Shown piece by piece: positions 44,915 through 57,300 of a DNA stretch of 64,000 nt (positions are counted from its first letter, which is position 1; each line of letters begins with the position of its first letter). The translations under genes were made by a program, and so were the position numbers. The stretch is from NCBI GenBank assembly GCA_950295325.1, contig OX485809.1:7254001-7318000 (forward strand), given 5' to 3'. Under the pieces are notes generated by a model. The model did no database searches, was not told the DNA's origin, and worked only from the letters and a program-made list of their open reading frames with translations. The stretch comes from Polytrichum commune (Eukaryota; Streptophyta; Polytrichopsida; Polytrichales; Polytrichaceae).

Positions 44915-47771
44915 ATGGCGATGGCGGTAGCAGCTGGGACAACCACAACAACTATTACAAGTGTTTCCTGGTCTCTGCCCTCGTGTGCTCTCTTCTCCTC
45001 CTCGTCGTCGGTGTCGTTGCATTGCAGCCCTTCGTCGCTCTGCTCTCCTCGCAGAAGGTTGACAACCTGCTCGGCCCAGGTGCAGGGTGAGTTTCGATGC
45101 AACCAAAGCACATTCATTAGTAATGGGAATTTGTTTGCCGGCTTTTTGAAGTTGTCGCCATCTGCAAAATGTTGATTTTTGTGCCCCCGAAGACTCCTGA
45201 ATTGGACAAATGCATCGAGTAAAAATTGTTCATGGTTGCCTTTGTTTTTGAGCTTTTGCTGTTGAGCCTGTTTGTTGGGTCACACCATGCAATGTAATCT
45301 TTTCCACGTGGCAGATAAAACTTGCAACTACTTTAGAATCTGGTGCCAAAGCTCAAAGCAATGTTGCGAAAGATTGAAGTTTTTTGAAGAATTTGTCGCT
45401 TTCAAATGTTTTTGTTCTGCCCTCAAAGATTCCTGAATTGGACAAATGCGCTGAGTGATGCTGGGTTAAGATTGTTCATGGTTACCTCTGTTGTTGAGCT
45501 TTGCGATTGAGCCTATTTGTTGGGTTACACCATGTAATGCAGTCGTTTGCACATGGCAGACGAAATTTGCAACATTAGAATCTGGTGCCAAACCTCAAAA
45601 CAATGGTGTCAAAGATTAGAACTCTGAAGTTTACAGGAGCCAGCTTTTGAAGTTGTTGTGCCCTTCAAGACTCCTGCACCGAGTGATGATGGGTTAAGAT
45701 TGTTCACGATTTCCTCTCTTTTTGAGATTTTTCTGTTGAGCCTGCTGTTGGGTTACACCATGCAATGTGTTCTTTTTCAACATGGCATTTAAAACATTGT
45801 TTGTGCACTATGTTAGTGGAAATGTGCTTCCCAGGTTTTTCGAAGTTGTGACTGCAAATATTAATTTCTGTTCCCTCAAAGACTCCTGAATTCGACAAAT
45901 GCATTGAGTGATGATGGGTTAATTTTGTTCATCTTTGCTTCTGGTTTTGAAATTTTGCTGTTGAGCCTAGTGCTTTAACACCAGCATTGCACCGGTATCA
46001 TGTTTTTTATATACCATTAGGGTATCTATAATGAAGATTGACGCAGTTTTTACTACCAGTAGGGTATGGGTATTTGAGAAAGTTGTATTTTTGATACCAT
46101 TCGGGTCTATATTTCATGCAAGAACGCTCATAGCTAGACAAATTTGCCGTAGTATCAATATGTTTGAGATTGGGATGGACCCAAATATCAACTCAGGTAT
46201 ACAAAGATTATCACCTTGACATACTCACCAAATTTCAATATTTGACTGGTATTACAGTTTTAAGACCCACAGGTAGGTTCTTTGATACCATTATTAATCT
46301 TCATTATTGATACCATGCATTTGCCTATATGCCATACCTTGGTTTACACCATGCAATGTGATCATTTGCACACAGCAGACGAAACTTGCAACATGTTGGG
46401 TGCCAAAGATTAGAGTTTGAAGTGTACAAAATGCTCTTGTTTCTCAACAGATGAACCCACTGATGAAGTATCTCTTTTTGTGCCTCGATGACTCCTGAAT
46501 TGTACAAATGCATCAAGTAACACGTAAGATTGTTCATCATTGTTGCCTCTGTTTTTTAGATTACACCATGCGATTTAATCATGTGGATGGCAGAGAAAAA
46601 TTGCAACATGTTGGGTGTCAAAGACTAGAATCTGAAGTGCACACAATGGGTACTTTGTTACTTAACAAATGAACTCATGTTTACTTATTGATGAAGTATC
46701 TTTGTAGAAGCCTGATTTTTTTTTTTTGAGCATTCAACGTCACTGTTGCACGCTGCTCAATTCAATGTGATTCCTGATTCCGCTTTTGCTACTACTCAAC
46801 CTTTCAAATCAATGATGCGTTAAGATCGTTACTCATTACCTCTGTATTTTGAAGATTCATTGAGCCTGTTGGGTTACCACTTGCAACAATATCAGGTATC
46901 AAATGTAGAAACTCTGAAGCGTACAGAAGGTGTAAGCATCTCCATTTTTGCAGGCTATTTGAAATTCCTGGCTCCTGCTGCTTCTTTTAATGTGATGTTT
47001 ACTCAGCACTTTCTTTCTTTCTTTCTTTTTGTTTTTGTAGAAATAGCTGAACCACTCAAACTTACTAAGTGATCATATAGGTCCCCTCCAATCATTTTGA
47101 CCATTGAGCCTAGAATGGTTAGCATATTTTGAGCATCTAGTCCAATCTCTTAAACAAATCATGCCTTATTGGTGTCCGTTCTTAGATTCACATCTAACCA
47201 CATACGACTCAAATATAGATGTCTAGATTATTGTTGTGTTGGAATTAGGGGCATCTACCTTACAACAATATCTAGTGTCAAATGTAGAAACTCTGAAGTG
47301 TACAAAAACATGTAAGCATCTCCGTTGGTGCAGGCTATGTGCTTTCAACTTGAAATTCCTGGTGTTTCATTGATGTGATGTTACACAGATTTTTATTTGT
47401 ATTTGGGTTTTTTTTTTGTAGAAATGGTTGCAGCAAGGACACCGATTACTTTCCACATTGGTGAGACGTCCCTCACCATCCCATTTTCACTTGAATCGGC
47501 TAAGGGATTGAGCTCCGCCATATCTGGCCTTTTGACCACCTTCAAGGAGAAGGAGCAGGCAGGCAGGCCACAGCAATGGAACAACATGGAGTATCGCCAA
47601 ACAGAAGATGGTGTCTTTTTTGAAGTTTTTTGCAACCCAAATGCACATGCCACCGCATTCCAGGCCAAGTATCTGATCACAATCAATGATGAGAAACTGC
47701 GAATCACCTCCGAAGGTCAGCTCAGCTCTCTTAAAAATGATGTAGACACATACATCGATGTGCAAGGGTGA
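44915..47771 (+). CDS. Plastid-targeted protein of unknown function
   Basis: Two exons, 44915-45086 and 47422-47771, join in phase 1 to give 173 residues. Residues 1 to about 53 are rich in Ser, Thr and Ala, poor in acidic residues, and end in SPRRRLTTCSAQVQ, a typical chloroplast transit peptide. The mature part, MVAARTPITFHIGETSLTIP through EYRQTEDGVFFEVFCNPNAH and KYLITINDEKLRITSEGQLS to YIDVQG, is soluble, without membrane segments. It alternates short beta-like strands with acidic loops. I do not recognise the family and assign no function. The start is the first ATG after the CT-rich leader and is required for the transit peptide. The 2.3-kb intron is built of decayed repeats, and an acceptor-like TTTGTAGAAAT at 47034-47044 mimics the true one at 47415-47424. 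Confidence 0.8.
45180..46700 (+). repeat. Degenerate ~230-bp tandem modules inside the intron
   Basis: The phrase GACTCCTGAATTGGACAAAT (or a close variant) recurs at about 45190, 45428, 45665, 45883 and 46488, each followed by a GTTAAGATTGTTCATG-like block, GTTGAGCCTGTT and GGGTTACACCATGCAATG. The units are strongly diverged. Between 45970 and 46330 other sequence interrupts the series. Confidence 0.75.
47065..47255 (-). repeat. Dispersed repeat family C, intronic copy
   Basis: On the plus strand the blocks TTGACCATTGAGCCTAGAAT, GAGCATCTAGTCCAATC and GTTCTTAGATTCACATCTAA are the reverse of those at 13855-14280. The copy sits just before the last exon of the plastid-protein gene. Confidence 0.65.
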
Positions 47772-49091
47772 TTGGTTGGTGTTTTTGAGTTGCAGCATCC
47801 ATTTGTAGGTATGCGTTCACAAAGGTATGCATTTTCACAATCTGAGTAGAGCACATTTGAGTAGAGCATTTGAAGGACGAATCCTATGGGTTCCAATAGA
47901 CTCTAGGCGACAATCTGTTGATGCACAACGAGATTTAAAACTTGATAGATACAATGTGCCTATTCATCTGTATGTTGGGTGATCCTGTTGTGACTATGTA
48001 AATTTGAGCATCAATTGGGAGTGGTTTCTAAAGCTAAGCACTGCCAAGTACCCTTCTGTGATTCCATCATCTTGCCATCATCTTGTTTTGTCTAAAATTG
48101 TCCTAAAGCCAAAATATGTTCAATTGATGTCTCACACACCTCATGGATTCTGTTTAACTTGAAAGCCTATTTTAGAAGAACTTATGGAAACACACCACAT
48201 AGACACATGGCTTTTTTGTCTTAGAATTTCATCACATCATCCTGGTTCTTCAGTTGGTGGAGTTCCAAACCCTAAAAATTAGACTCTAAGCCTTTAACGC
48301 CATTGCAGTGTGTAGGCTTCAATTCATTGCATGTTGTTAATGCTCTGAGGAGCTCTAAAGAACGAATGGTTAGGGTTTTAGGGTTTGGGATAATCTTCAA
48401 AGCTCCTCAGAGCATCAACAACATACAAATTGCAATGAGTTGAAGCCTCCATGCTGCGAAATGATATGATGTGAAGTGATAGGGATGAATTCTGGAGTAT
48501 AAAGATTTGTTTTGATCATATGAATCATTCTCAATTCACTAAGGTAAGTGGGCCTGAAATGAACACTTGTACCTCATAAGATATTAAATATCACTACAAG
48601 GACAAGTTGACATAGAAATCCAAACCAAGGCTGTAGCTCATTTTCATATAATTTTTGGAGCTTGTATGAATATCTCATTCATTATCGAAGTGAAGGTTCT
48701 CTGTTATTATTTGATATATAACTCTCCCCAATTTTGTTGACTGTTTTCCGTCAGTTTCATTCTTAGATCCACATTTGGACACACACGTCCATTCAAGAAG
48801 ATTAACCAAATCATCGTTGGTTTCTACTTAAAATGGTGGGTGCCCCTCAAATGTATTCCATTGAGCTACAACCCAGAGATGATAATTGGCTGTGTAAACT
48901 GACTAGGACAGCCCTCTTTGCCTACATTATTTAAATTAATAAAAAAACATTCCCATCATTGATGTCTTTGGTGGTGGAGAGCTGGAGCCAAAAATTGACA
49001 TGTCTTTTCCTGTACTAAGATGCAGCGGACAGCATCAAGATTCCTACATGGAGTAAACTAAAAACAAATAAAATAAAAATAAAAATTCAAT
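47772..49091. other. Intergenic stretch with a long hairpin
   Basis: The 3' flanks of two convergent genes. Apart from the inverted repeat at 48301-48459, there is a partial family C copy near 48630-48790 (reverse orientation). No gene was seen. Confidence 0.5.
48301..48459. repeat. Inverted repeat with ~60-bp arms (potential stem-loop)
   Basis: The left arm 48301-48360 contains GGCTTCAATTCATTGC, TGTTGTTAATGCTCTGAGGA and GCTCTAAAG. The right arm 48396-48459 gives, on the other strand, GGCTTCAACTCATTGC, TGTTGTTGATGCTCTGAGGA and GCTTTGAAG, with a 6-base insertion. The 35-base loop has a telomere-like TTAGGGTTTTAGGGTTTGGG. A transcript would fold into a long stem with bulges. It could be a foldback MITE or a small-RNA precursor. 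Confidence 0.75.
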
Positions 49092-52000
49092 TCAACCAGA
49101 CCTCTCTGAGATTTCATAAACCCAGCCTTCTTTCTCACCCGACAGCTGCTTCCTGGTTCCTGGAGCTTCGGTAATATTCATATTTAGTCTCAGCACTTCT
49201 GCATTAACTGCTACATCAGTGCTGCATAATTGAGACCACAATGTTTGTTACACAAAAAGAAATTCAATAATGACATGCAAAAGTCATTTAGAATAAAAGC
49301 AGTCCACAAAGGTCACATATAGTAGGACATATTGGAGTTATCTGTTATGTCTCCAGATCAAGCTCCAGGTGAGTTGGCTAAAAGGCTACTTTGAGAGCCA
49401 CCCAAATTTTATCAAGGCTTAAATTAACATGGAGTTGGGTCATACTAGGATCAGTGGGCTAGGCTAGCCCTACATACTCTAAGCCAGGAGACCCTGTTTT
49501 AGATCCTAACGTTCTCTCGAAAGTTTTCTGAATTGAGAGAGGAGGTCCAAGGAGTTTCACCCATGTTTCAAAATCAGGCTCCAATCCAAGATGCTCTAGT
49601 CAGCTCTCAATAAGAAAAACAAGGACGCTGCTATTAACTATTTTCTACAGTTGAAACTGTAAGATTGAAACTAGAGCTACAGGATTGTGATTGTAGTTTT
49701 TAGTAAGCCATGTAAGGTTCAGCATGCTGAAACTAAAACTCCACTCCAAAACTAACACCCTAAAATCTTGCACAATGGAGTTTTGCGTTAAGTCCCTCAA
49801 AGAGGAGGGACGAAACCATGGATTTAATCCTTCTTTGAGAAGATTTTCTATTAAGAGCTTGTTAGCTTGTTGTGTGTCAGGGCCACCTTTGAAAGATGGG
49901 TGAAACACTCTGGACCTCCTCTTGCCATCCCAAATTTTTTTGAGAACACTTTATGATCTAGGGGTTTGCCCATGAGAAATGTCACACTAAATCCTAGATT
50001 GGCCTATGCAAGGCTAGCTTTGACCGACCCATCCTAATAGGAAAAACTACAATGCCAACTTTTGATAGCCCGACACCACTATTTGAATGAGATAATTTAA
50101 GCATTAAGAAAACTTAGTGACTTTATGCAGAAGTTCCCAAACTCATGATTTAGCTAACTCTTCAGGAGTTTGATCCCAAGACTTTATGAATAACTCTAAT
50201 AAGTACACATTGGTTTTCAGAACACCACCACCTTAACATCAGCCTCCCGTGATTATTCTGGATCATCTACCAATAAATCTTTGAACCCTTGTAATACAGA
50301 CTCAAATAATAAGTTCTTTGGTGCAATGGGATCTTCTGTCAAATGCTAACAGGAATAATAGTATCTATGCTGAGCACTTAATGTGACGGTTTTAGTACCA
50401 TCTACCTTCACTCACATCACAGATAATGTGTTCAACCAACACCAAAGAATGGAAGTCAATTTGGGTCGCTCATTAGAACATACCTCTTGAATCGGGAGAC
50501 GTAGCCAAGAACAAACTTGCAGTCACCTGCAGGCCTTAGGTCCATAAGGAACTTCACAGTGGCAAGAAGTGGTTGCACTGAATTTTGCTGATAACGTGAA
50601 AACCTGATAGTTAAGGACTGCTTCCTGAAGTGTCTTTATGTTAAGATTCTCCAACTGTTTATGTCAAGTTGGTACTTTTCAGAACTTTTGAGGCAATAGA
50701 GTTATCCTCCAACTCAACATGACTTGTGGTCAGGAGTTCACTGTTTTGCATACAACACCTTCCATATTTGGGTAATGCTTGCTTGAAGGTAGTGTGGAGG
50801 TTTGCACAAGGAATAGTCCATATCGAGTCTTAGAGGGTCAAACTCATTTTGGCATATGAAGAGGTGCTCAAACGAGTTGGCCCTTAATGAACCGAAATAG
50901 GTTGCTCTTCATTTCGAATTCAAACACTGCCTCTGAGGATGCACCACTAGTGGGAAGAAAGTATTGATATTGTATGCAAAACCAACCAATGGAAAATCAT
51001 AGGGGATGAACTCCCGACAGAAGTCCCATTGAATCCGAGGATGACTCCAATGTATGCAGTGCTAAAGAAATTGTTCCACGAATTTTGGCACACATAAAAA
51101 TAACTGTTAATAAACAGCCACTCGAAAACTCTACTTTCATGTAGTGATTTCTTAAACCTAGAATTGACGGAAGAATATCTGCTCAAGCTATTGTCCACAT
51201 AATTTAACTGACCTCATAAGAAAATCCTTGCCAACAAGAGAACAGCAAAAACTTAACAATCGACTGGAAAAAAAGGATATATATATCAGCTCCCAAGATC
51301 AAGTCAAAACCGTTTGGGAATTTCTCCTTGATATGCATTAGATGGGTGTCACTACCCCATTCAAGCTCCTCACAATCCACCTCTGGAGGACAAGCAATCA
51401 CAGTAGAGTTTGGCCTTTAGAGTGAGAAACTTTAATGTACAAGAAATATTTCAATGTTCATTGCAGACACACACAAGGTAAGCAGGCCTATAGCGGAGAC
51501 ATTTAGCTCTGTACCCACTTCTTGTAGGATATAAAACACTTGATTTATGCAAAATGATTACCATATCCAAACAGAGCCTGTCACCATTTTCCTAGTGATT
51601 TTCTGAGCTCATAATAATATCTACTCAATATCAAAATGAAGGTTCTCTTTCTTATCCAATGATCATATAGGTCCCCCCCAATGATGTTGACCATTGAGCC
51701 TAGAAAGGTTAACAAATTTTGAGCATGTAGTCCAATCTCTTTTAAACACATGATGCCTTTCGGGTGTCTGTTCTTAGATCCACACCTTACTGCACACCAC
51801 TCAAATAGAGGCTTCCAATTCAGATAAGTAACTGAATCAGGTCCTTTGACCTCACTGAAAATTCCATCAAAAAACTACACGAGAAATCTATGCAAGACAA
51901 TTTAATTTAGGGGTCCAAGCAGGAAATCATACTTGATAGCAAACTACCACCATTGGATGAAGCCTGCATTTCAACATTCCTCTTCATAACCTGCAAATAC

Positions 52001-54384
52001 CAGTAATCTCAGCCTTCAGAAATTAAACGAAAATTATAAGAAATGATTTGTGGCGTTTGTATATTGCAAATGTATTGACAAGATAACGGGAACATACCTT
52101 CATAGTAATATTGCAGGCTGTTGCCTCCCTACTTGGAGGGTTTTGATTTTAACTAACAATAAACCAGGAAGTGCTTCAAATAAAACTCCAAATCGTGTGT
52201 AACCAAATCTTTTGAAATTGGAAGTGATTACCCAACCACAGAGTCAACCGACATATTAAGATTAGAACAAAAAAGTTTAGGGGAAATATCAACTAAAATT
52301 CATTTGTAAAGAGGCATGCCTTCAATACGGTGGTGTTGTGGTCAGTCATAACTACATGACGACAATATTGAGCACATAGCAGCCCTGTGAGACCTACAAT
52401 CAACTCCCCACACCGTTGGTTTTCAGTTACTTGTCATGGAATCCCACCTACTCTATTATGACATGATGCACAAACATTTGATGATCTGCATAAGTTTTCC
52501 CTCAAAAATGAGCTACTTAAGCATAGTGAAGGTGTCTACCGACTTTGTGAATAGGTGAAAGCTTATACACTACTAACCACAGCCTATTTCTAAACAGATC
52601 CTTTAACTTAAGGAGACTTTTCATCAGGAGTTGGTATAAGATTTTTTTTTTAAGTAGCACAAGCACAGTCTTCTTTGCAAAATAATAATAATCAATGGTC
52701 AATCCTCCCACATTCATGTTGTAGGAAAAAGACTGGGATTTTGCTTACCTACACCAGAACCAAGTTCTATGACAGATAAGTTGTTGAGAATCTCAGAGTG
52801 ATTTGCAAGATAGTCATTTAAAAGCTCAGCTCCTGGCCACACTAGCTGCCCTGTCAAATCATAATCGGCTGTCGCCACAACCACCACAACAAAATAACTG
52901 TATCATATAAGAGTATTAGTTGGGGGCAGGGGATTAGGGCGCCGTAGTAGTTAACAAATTAAATTGGAATGGCCAATGGTAGGAGGCAGAAGAAGGGATT
53001 AAGGTAGATGAAGCCAAAATTTCATAGCTTCTTGCATGCCCCTACTTTTTCCTTACAACACCTAGTCATAATCTTGGAACTTACTAGATCTTCAATGAGG
53101 ACAATGTATATGCAAGGGAATGGGAAGACCCACGGAAGGCAAGGCAGAGTTTACTGTGTTTGTGAGACTATATGTAGTCATCTATCAAAGACTATGTGGC
53201 ATCCCCTATGGAATTTGCATTCTTTATATATTTATGGGATACTTCCAAAGGGGGTCTACTATTGAAGAACACAATCAAATTCAAGAATTGAAAAAGAAAC
53301 CAACATAGTCACCATCATTTTGTGCAAATTCTTGTATTGTAAGGTGCTCCAAAGCTACCACAACTAAGTTGAACATAATTCGGAATACTTACTGGATGAA
53401 CACTGCAGGCACAAAACTTTGATCGCGTGAGCACCAACGCCGTATTCTTTGATCACATAACTGCAACCACAATGTGCATTTGTTAGCACGATGGAACGAT
53501 CACGAGATGCCACAAGCGTCTCAGAGTAAATACATGGATGGTTCTGGAATTGACGATTTCTTAAATTCCACTTTAAGTTGAGGCAAAGAGGCTTTGATTG
53601 ACATTCACTCCCAGAGTCACCTTTGTCCATGTATTACATCAGTAGACAGGGATTTGACAGAGAATTTGATAAGAAAGAAAGTGACAGAGCATCCTAGAGT
53701 TCGACATTGGAAATCCTTTTGGAAGTTTTCCCACTAAACCCGACATCCTGATGTGTAAATGTCTTGGATTCCTTCCCGAGAACATAATGTCTACATTAGA
53801 GCATCGAAGAATTCAAAATGGGAAATGATTTTGGGGAAAATCTCCACTAACCCCCAAACCCTAAACCCTATTTCTAAATGTCTTGGATGCGTTCCCAAGA
53901 ACATATTGTCTACATTAATCCACATTGAGATTTTTGCAGATCATGAGAAAGCAGTAACAAGAGACTACAGAAAAAAATAAAAATGAAAGCAATGATCTCT
54001 TGAAAGAAACATAAAGTACATCGTTAACATGAAACTCAAATCTCAAGACTCCCTACACTTCTTGCTCACAATCACATGAAAATGAAACGATGGGAGGAAA
54101 GGAAAAGCAAAGAAGCTCATCTGCATATGACCTAATGGCCTTTTCCCCCAAAAAAGGGGAAAAACAATCGACAATTGACAAACACCGACTCACAAAAATA
54201 ATGAAACATGCAGAAGAAAAAGAAGGGCTTCAATTGGCTCCAAAACATGTGCTCAAAGTATCTGCAATCCTCCGAAGTGAGTAAGTAAAGTTAAAGTTTA
54301 CCTTTCATCCACAAAGAAAGATGCATCAAAAAATTCTTCCTCGCTGTCAGAGGAGGAAGCAGGTGCATGAATAAGCTCCGCCAT
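49092..54384 (-). CDS. Class I SAM-dependent methyltransferase (Methyltransf_16 / METTL21-like)
   Basis: Eight exons (54384-54302, 53460-53393, 52868-52749, 52393-52320, 51990-51948, 51382-51281, 50595-50484, 49221-49092) join in frame into 243 residues. The start is MAELIHAPASSSDSEEEFFD. Family motifs in order are LTGQLVWPGAELLNDYL, the SAM-binding VIELGSGVGLTG, VVMTDHNTTVLKVMKRNVEM, LEWGSD, FDLILGADICYQQNSVQPLL, CKFVLGYVSRFKS and a C-terminal VYEI. Members methylate lysine in other proteins; this one's substrate is unknown. Two introns are unusual: 50596-51280 is AT-AC (U12 type) and 52319-51991 starts with GC. The exon at 51990 could also end at 51933, adding five residues. The gene converges on the plastid-protein gene. 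Confidence 0.88.
50596..51280 (-). other. U12-type AT-AC intron in the methyltransferase gene
   Basis: The intron starts ATATCCTTT (51280 downward), an exact U12 5' splice site. It ends TTTTCAC at 50596. TCCTTAAC, the U12 branch-site consensus, lies at 50617-50610, with the branch A about 15 bases from the AC. Splicing joins GGAGCTGATATT to GTTATCAGCAAAAT, restoring GADICYQQ, a conserved family motif split in the Cys codon. Reading a GT-AG intron here instead breaks the motif. Confidence 0.85.
50698..51048. mobile_element. 351-bp inverted-repeat element (family D) inside the U12 intron
   Basis: The left end AGAGTTATCCTCCAACTCAA and the right end (GGAGTCATCCTCGGATTCAA on the other strand) form imperfect inverted repeats of about 40 bp. 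A related 336-bp copy is at 61836-62171. AAT flanks both ends (50695-50697 and 51049-51051), perhaps a 3-bp duplication. It fills half of the AT-AC intron. Confidence 0.7.
51991..52319 (-). other. GC-AG intron in the methyltransferase gene
   Basis: The exon ends GTATTGAAG and the intron starts GCATGC, then ends TATTTGCAG at 51991. Using the GC donor gives TDHNTTVLKVMKRNVEMQ, which aligns without gap to the family pattern (DHN..VLK.L..N...). No GT lies at a position that would give this. GC-AG introns are about 1% of plant introns. Confidence 0.75.
53757..53932. repeat. Direct repeat in methyltransferase intron 1
   Basis: AAATGTCTTGGATTCCTTCC at 53757 and AAATGTCTTGGATGCGTTCC at 53876 begin two copies of a block of about 50 bp (ending TGTCTACATTA), 119 bp apart. 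Telomere-like CCCTAAACCC occurs between them. Non-coding. Confidence 0.7.
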
Positions 54385-57300
54385 CGCTACTGCCAAAAAA
54401 AATTTCTTGCAAGCTTCAAATTTTCAGGCCAAGTTATTGATCTCTGCCGGCCAAGTTCAACTTGAAGTTTGGGGTTTTAGAGTCCTGTTGATTCAGGGAT
54501 TGAGGAGAATCCACAACACCTAGTCATTCCAAGTTACAATCTCAAACTTACCCACAACTTCAAAAATTGCATTGAAACGTTTTGTGATAATTTGTGCTCT
54601 GCCAAAATTAATTTGAAAGGTAAAGGGACCTAATTCAATTCCTTATCTTAATCGGACACCTAAATTTCAGTGGTGTGATAGTTAGATGTGAATCTAAGAA
54701 TTGACATCAAAAAGACAAGTGTTCAAAAAGGATTGAACTACTGCACGTGCTCAAAATGTGTTACCCATATTAGGCTTAATATTCAACTAAATTGGGGGGG
54801 GACCTATATGATAGTTTGATGAGATAGAAAATCTTCACTTTGATACCGAATACGATATTCGTATGAGCAAAATTAGGATGAAAGTGGCTACAGCCTTGAT
54901 ACGGGTTTGTATGCGCATCAATCGCATGTTTTGTATTCTAGAAAACATGGTTAAAACTGTCCATTTTAGGTCCATGTACGTCAAGTGTGATTTTGAAGAG
55001 CGTTGTTACCACATGGGTTGGATCCTCATAGAATGTCTTATGATTGACACTAATGTGTATGATCATATCGTGGGCACTTCCAACTCCACATATATTTTTG
55101 AATATTGGATTGGATCGAAAATCATTTGTCTCATCCTATTGGCAAGTACGAATGATGATCATTGTCATTTGAAGCTATAACATCAAAATTGTACTGCAAA
55201 AGTTATAAGAGGTCAAAGTGAGGATTCTCTTTTTCTTTTTAGATGTTCGAATAGGCCCTCCTAATTGTGTTGAACATATAATGGTTGTGCCTATCTTTCT
55301 CTTGAGCACATAGTCCAACCTCATTGTCACATATGTGCTTTTTATGTTGTGTTTTTTTTCCCCGTAAAGCTTCTCATAATATACCACTCAAGTATAAGTG
55401 TTTGATTGACCACATGTGGCCACATACCTCAAAAGTCCAAGAAGAGTGCGGATGACAAATTATGATAGCACCGAGGTTCGTTGTGTGGATTGAAAGGCAT
55501 AGCGCAGCTTTTGGAAGTGTTGTCCATTTAGAATACTACATTTTGGCATCGTTGGAGTGTCCTTGTTGAGTAGCATTAAAGTAGATGGATCTTAAATGGT
55601 TAACTTTTTCCGACTAGCGCAATTCTCCTAGAATATGAAACACGCGATTATTACGAGATGATTGACAAATGCAAACCCAAATCCAAATCCAGGCTATAAC
55701 TAATTTTTTCATAATTTATGGAGCTCACATGAAAATCTTACTCACTATCAAAGTGTATGATTCTTGTGCTCATTAAATGGTCGTATAGACAATGCTGACT
55801 CTTGAGTTTAGTAGAATAATTATGAACACGTAGTCCAATCCTAATCCAATTTTTTAGAAATATGTCTTCTAGTATCCATTCTCGAAACCACACCTAACCG
55901 CATACCACTCAATATACGTGTCCCAATAACAAAATAAACGGAGTAAGGATTGTCTATAGATCGTTTAAGTGGATGACAATTATCAACCTTCCAGATCCCA
56001 CAGAGACTCAGATTTTTTCAAATGCGTTGAACATCCATTTCTTTAATTAATTGATTGCTTGATTTGCAGTGTACACTCTAAAGCCCGTAGTATCAACCTT
56101 CTAAATGTCACTCCTTCTCTTATATCCCGAAACCCTAAGGAACATATGTTTTCAGTTTAAATCTCACTCTTTGTTATCATGTTTTCCTCCCATATATCAC
56201 AGGTCTTGACACTAGGAAAACCACCAAAGCGTTCAAACCACGCGCTCACACGCATCACATTGTCATCATTGTAAGCATTGTCATTATCACAATGTTGAGT
56301 TTGTGTTATTCCATAATGTCACATGCTACACTAATTCTCTTTCATCACGCATCCAAGTTAACATCACGTGCACTTTGGTTGCCACAAGCATGAGAATACG
56401 TAGTTTAAAGTCTACGTCCATGTAACTACTAGAGAGAAAAAGTTTAATGCACTAGAGGTGAGCTAGTGTGAATCTAAACTACGAACTACAAACAATCTAT
56501 TGTGAGACCAAGTACTTAGGGAAACTCGAGAGATGCAACTTGTGCATCGAATTATTGAATTTTGGACTTTATTAAGTACACATGCCAGAAACGTGAACTT
56601 TTGCAAGACCCGTCGTGATGGAAACGCCAAGCGAGGTTTGAGTGGGGAAGACTTGCACCTTGGAAGTAAGTTTGTTGTTGCATGCAGGCTCCTCGATCTC
56701 ATAAAAAGTTCATAACATTACTAAGCAGCTAAAACGATCGATGGTTTTGTTATTTTTAAAGAAAGAGGCTGTGATTGAATTTTTTATTCATAATTTACAG
56801 TTACTTGTCAAAAAGTTTACAGTACATAGCTTGAGTGTTCCCCCATACATGGGGAATCCTGGAATCAAAGGAGGATTATGTTCATGTGATATATGGTCCC
56901 TCGCAATGCAACCAAGGAGTTGTGTGATCTTATGTAGATACATTCAAAGGTTCAAAGTGATGAGTCTAGCATCACCAACCTTAAGGTGCATTCACATTAG
57001 AATATGGGTCCAAGAAACTTGGAGTTCGAAACACCCCTTCACAAACTTTATATCCAGACCCGAGATTGGTTTCCCAAACTAGAAAGAGTATTTCTTGAGT
57101 GGGGACTATCGAGATTTGAAGGAGTAGTGATGCCACAATATTGCCACTTTAGTAATTCATACATTAAACCCAAACCCTAGTGTGAACTCCTTGGATCCAC
57201 ATATTTTACTCTCCACCAATAGGTTGCTCGATTTTGGTGGCTTTTTGGTCTTGGACCCTAGTGTAAACCCATCCTTAGAAGTTGGTGCATTCACTCATAC

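Noticed and set aside
44635-45117. 160-codon minus-strand frame with Glu-Arg runs
   Set aside because: It is antisense to the transit-peptide exon and reads through the CT tract, which explains its length.
54090-54284. 64-codon Lys-rich frame
   Set aside because: It lies wholly inside intron 1 of the methyltransferase gene on the opposite strand and has no domain.
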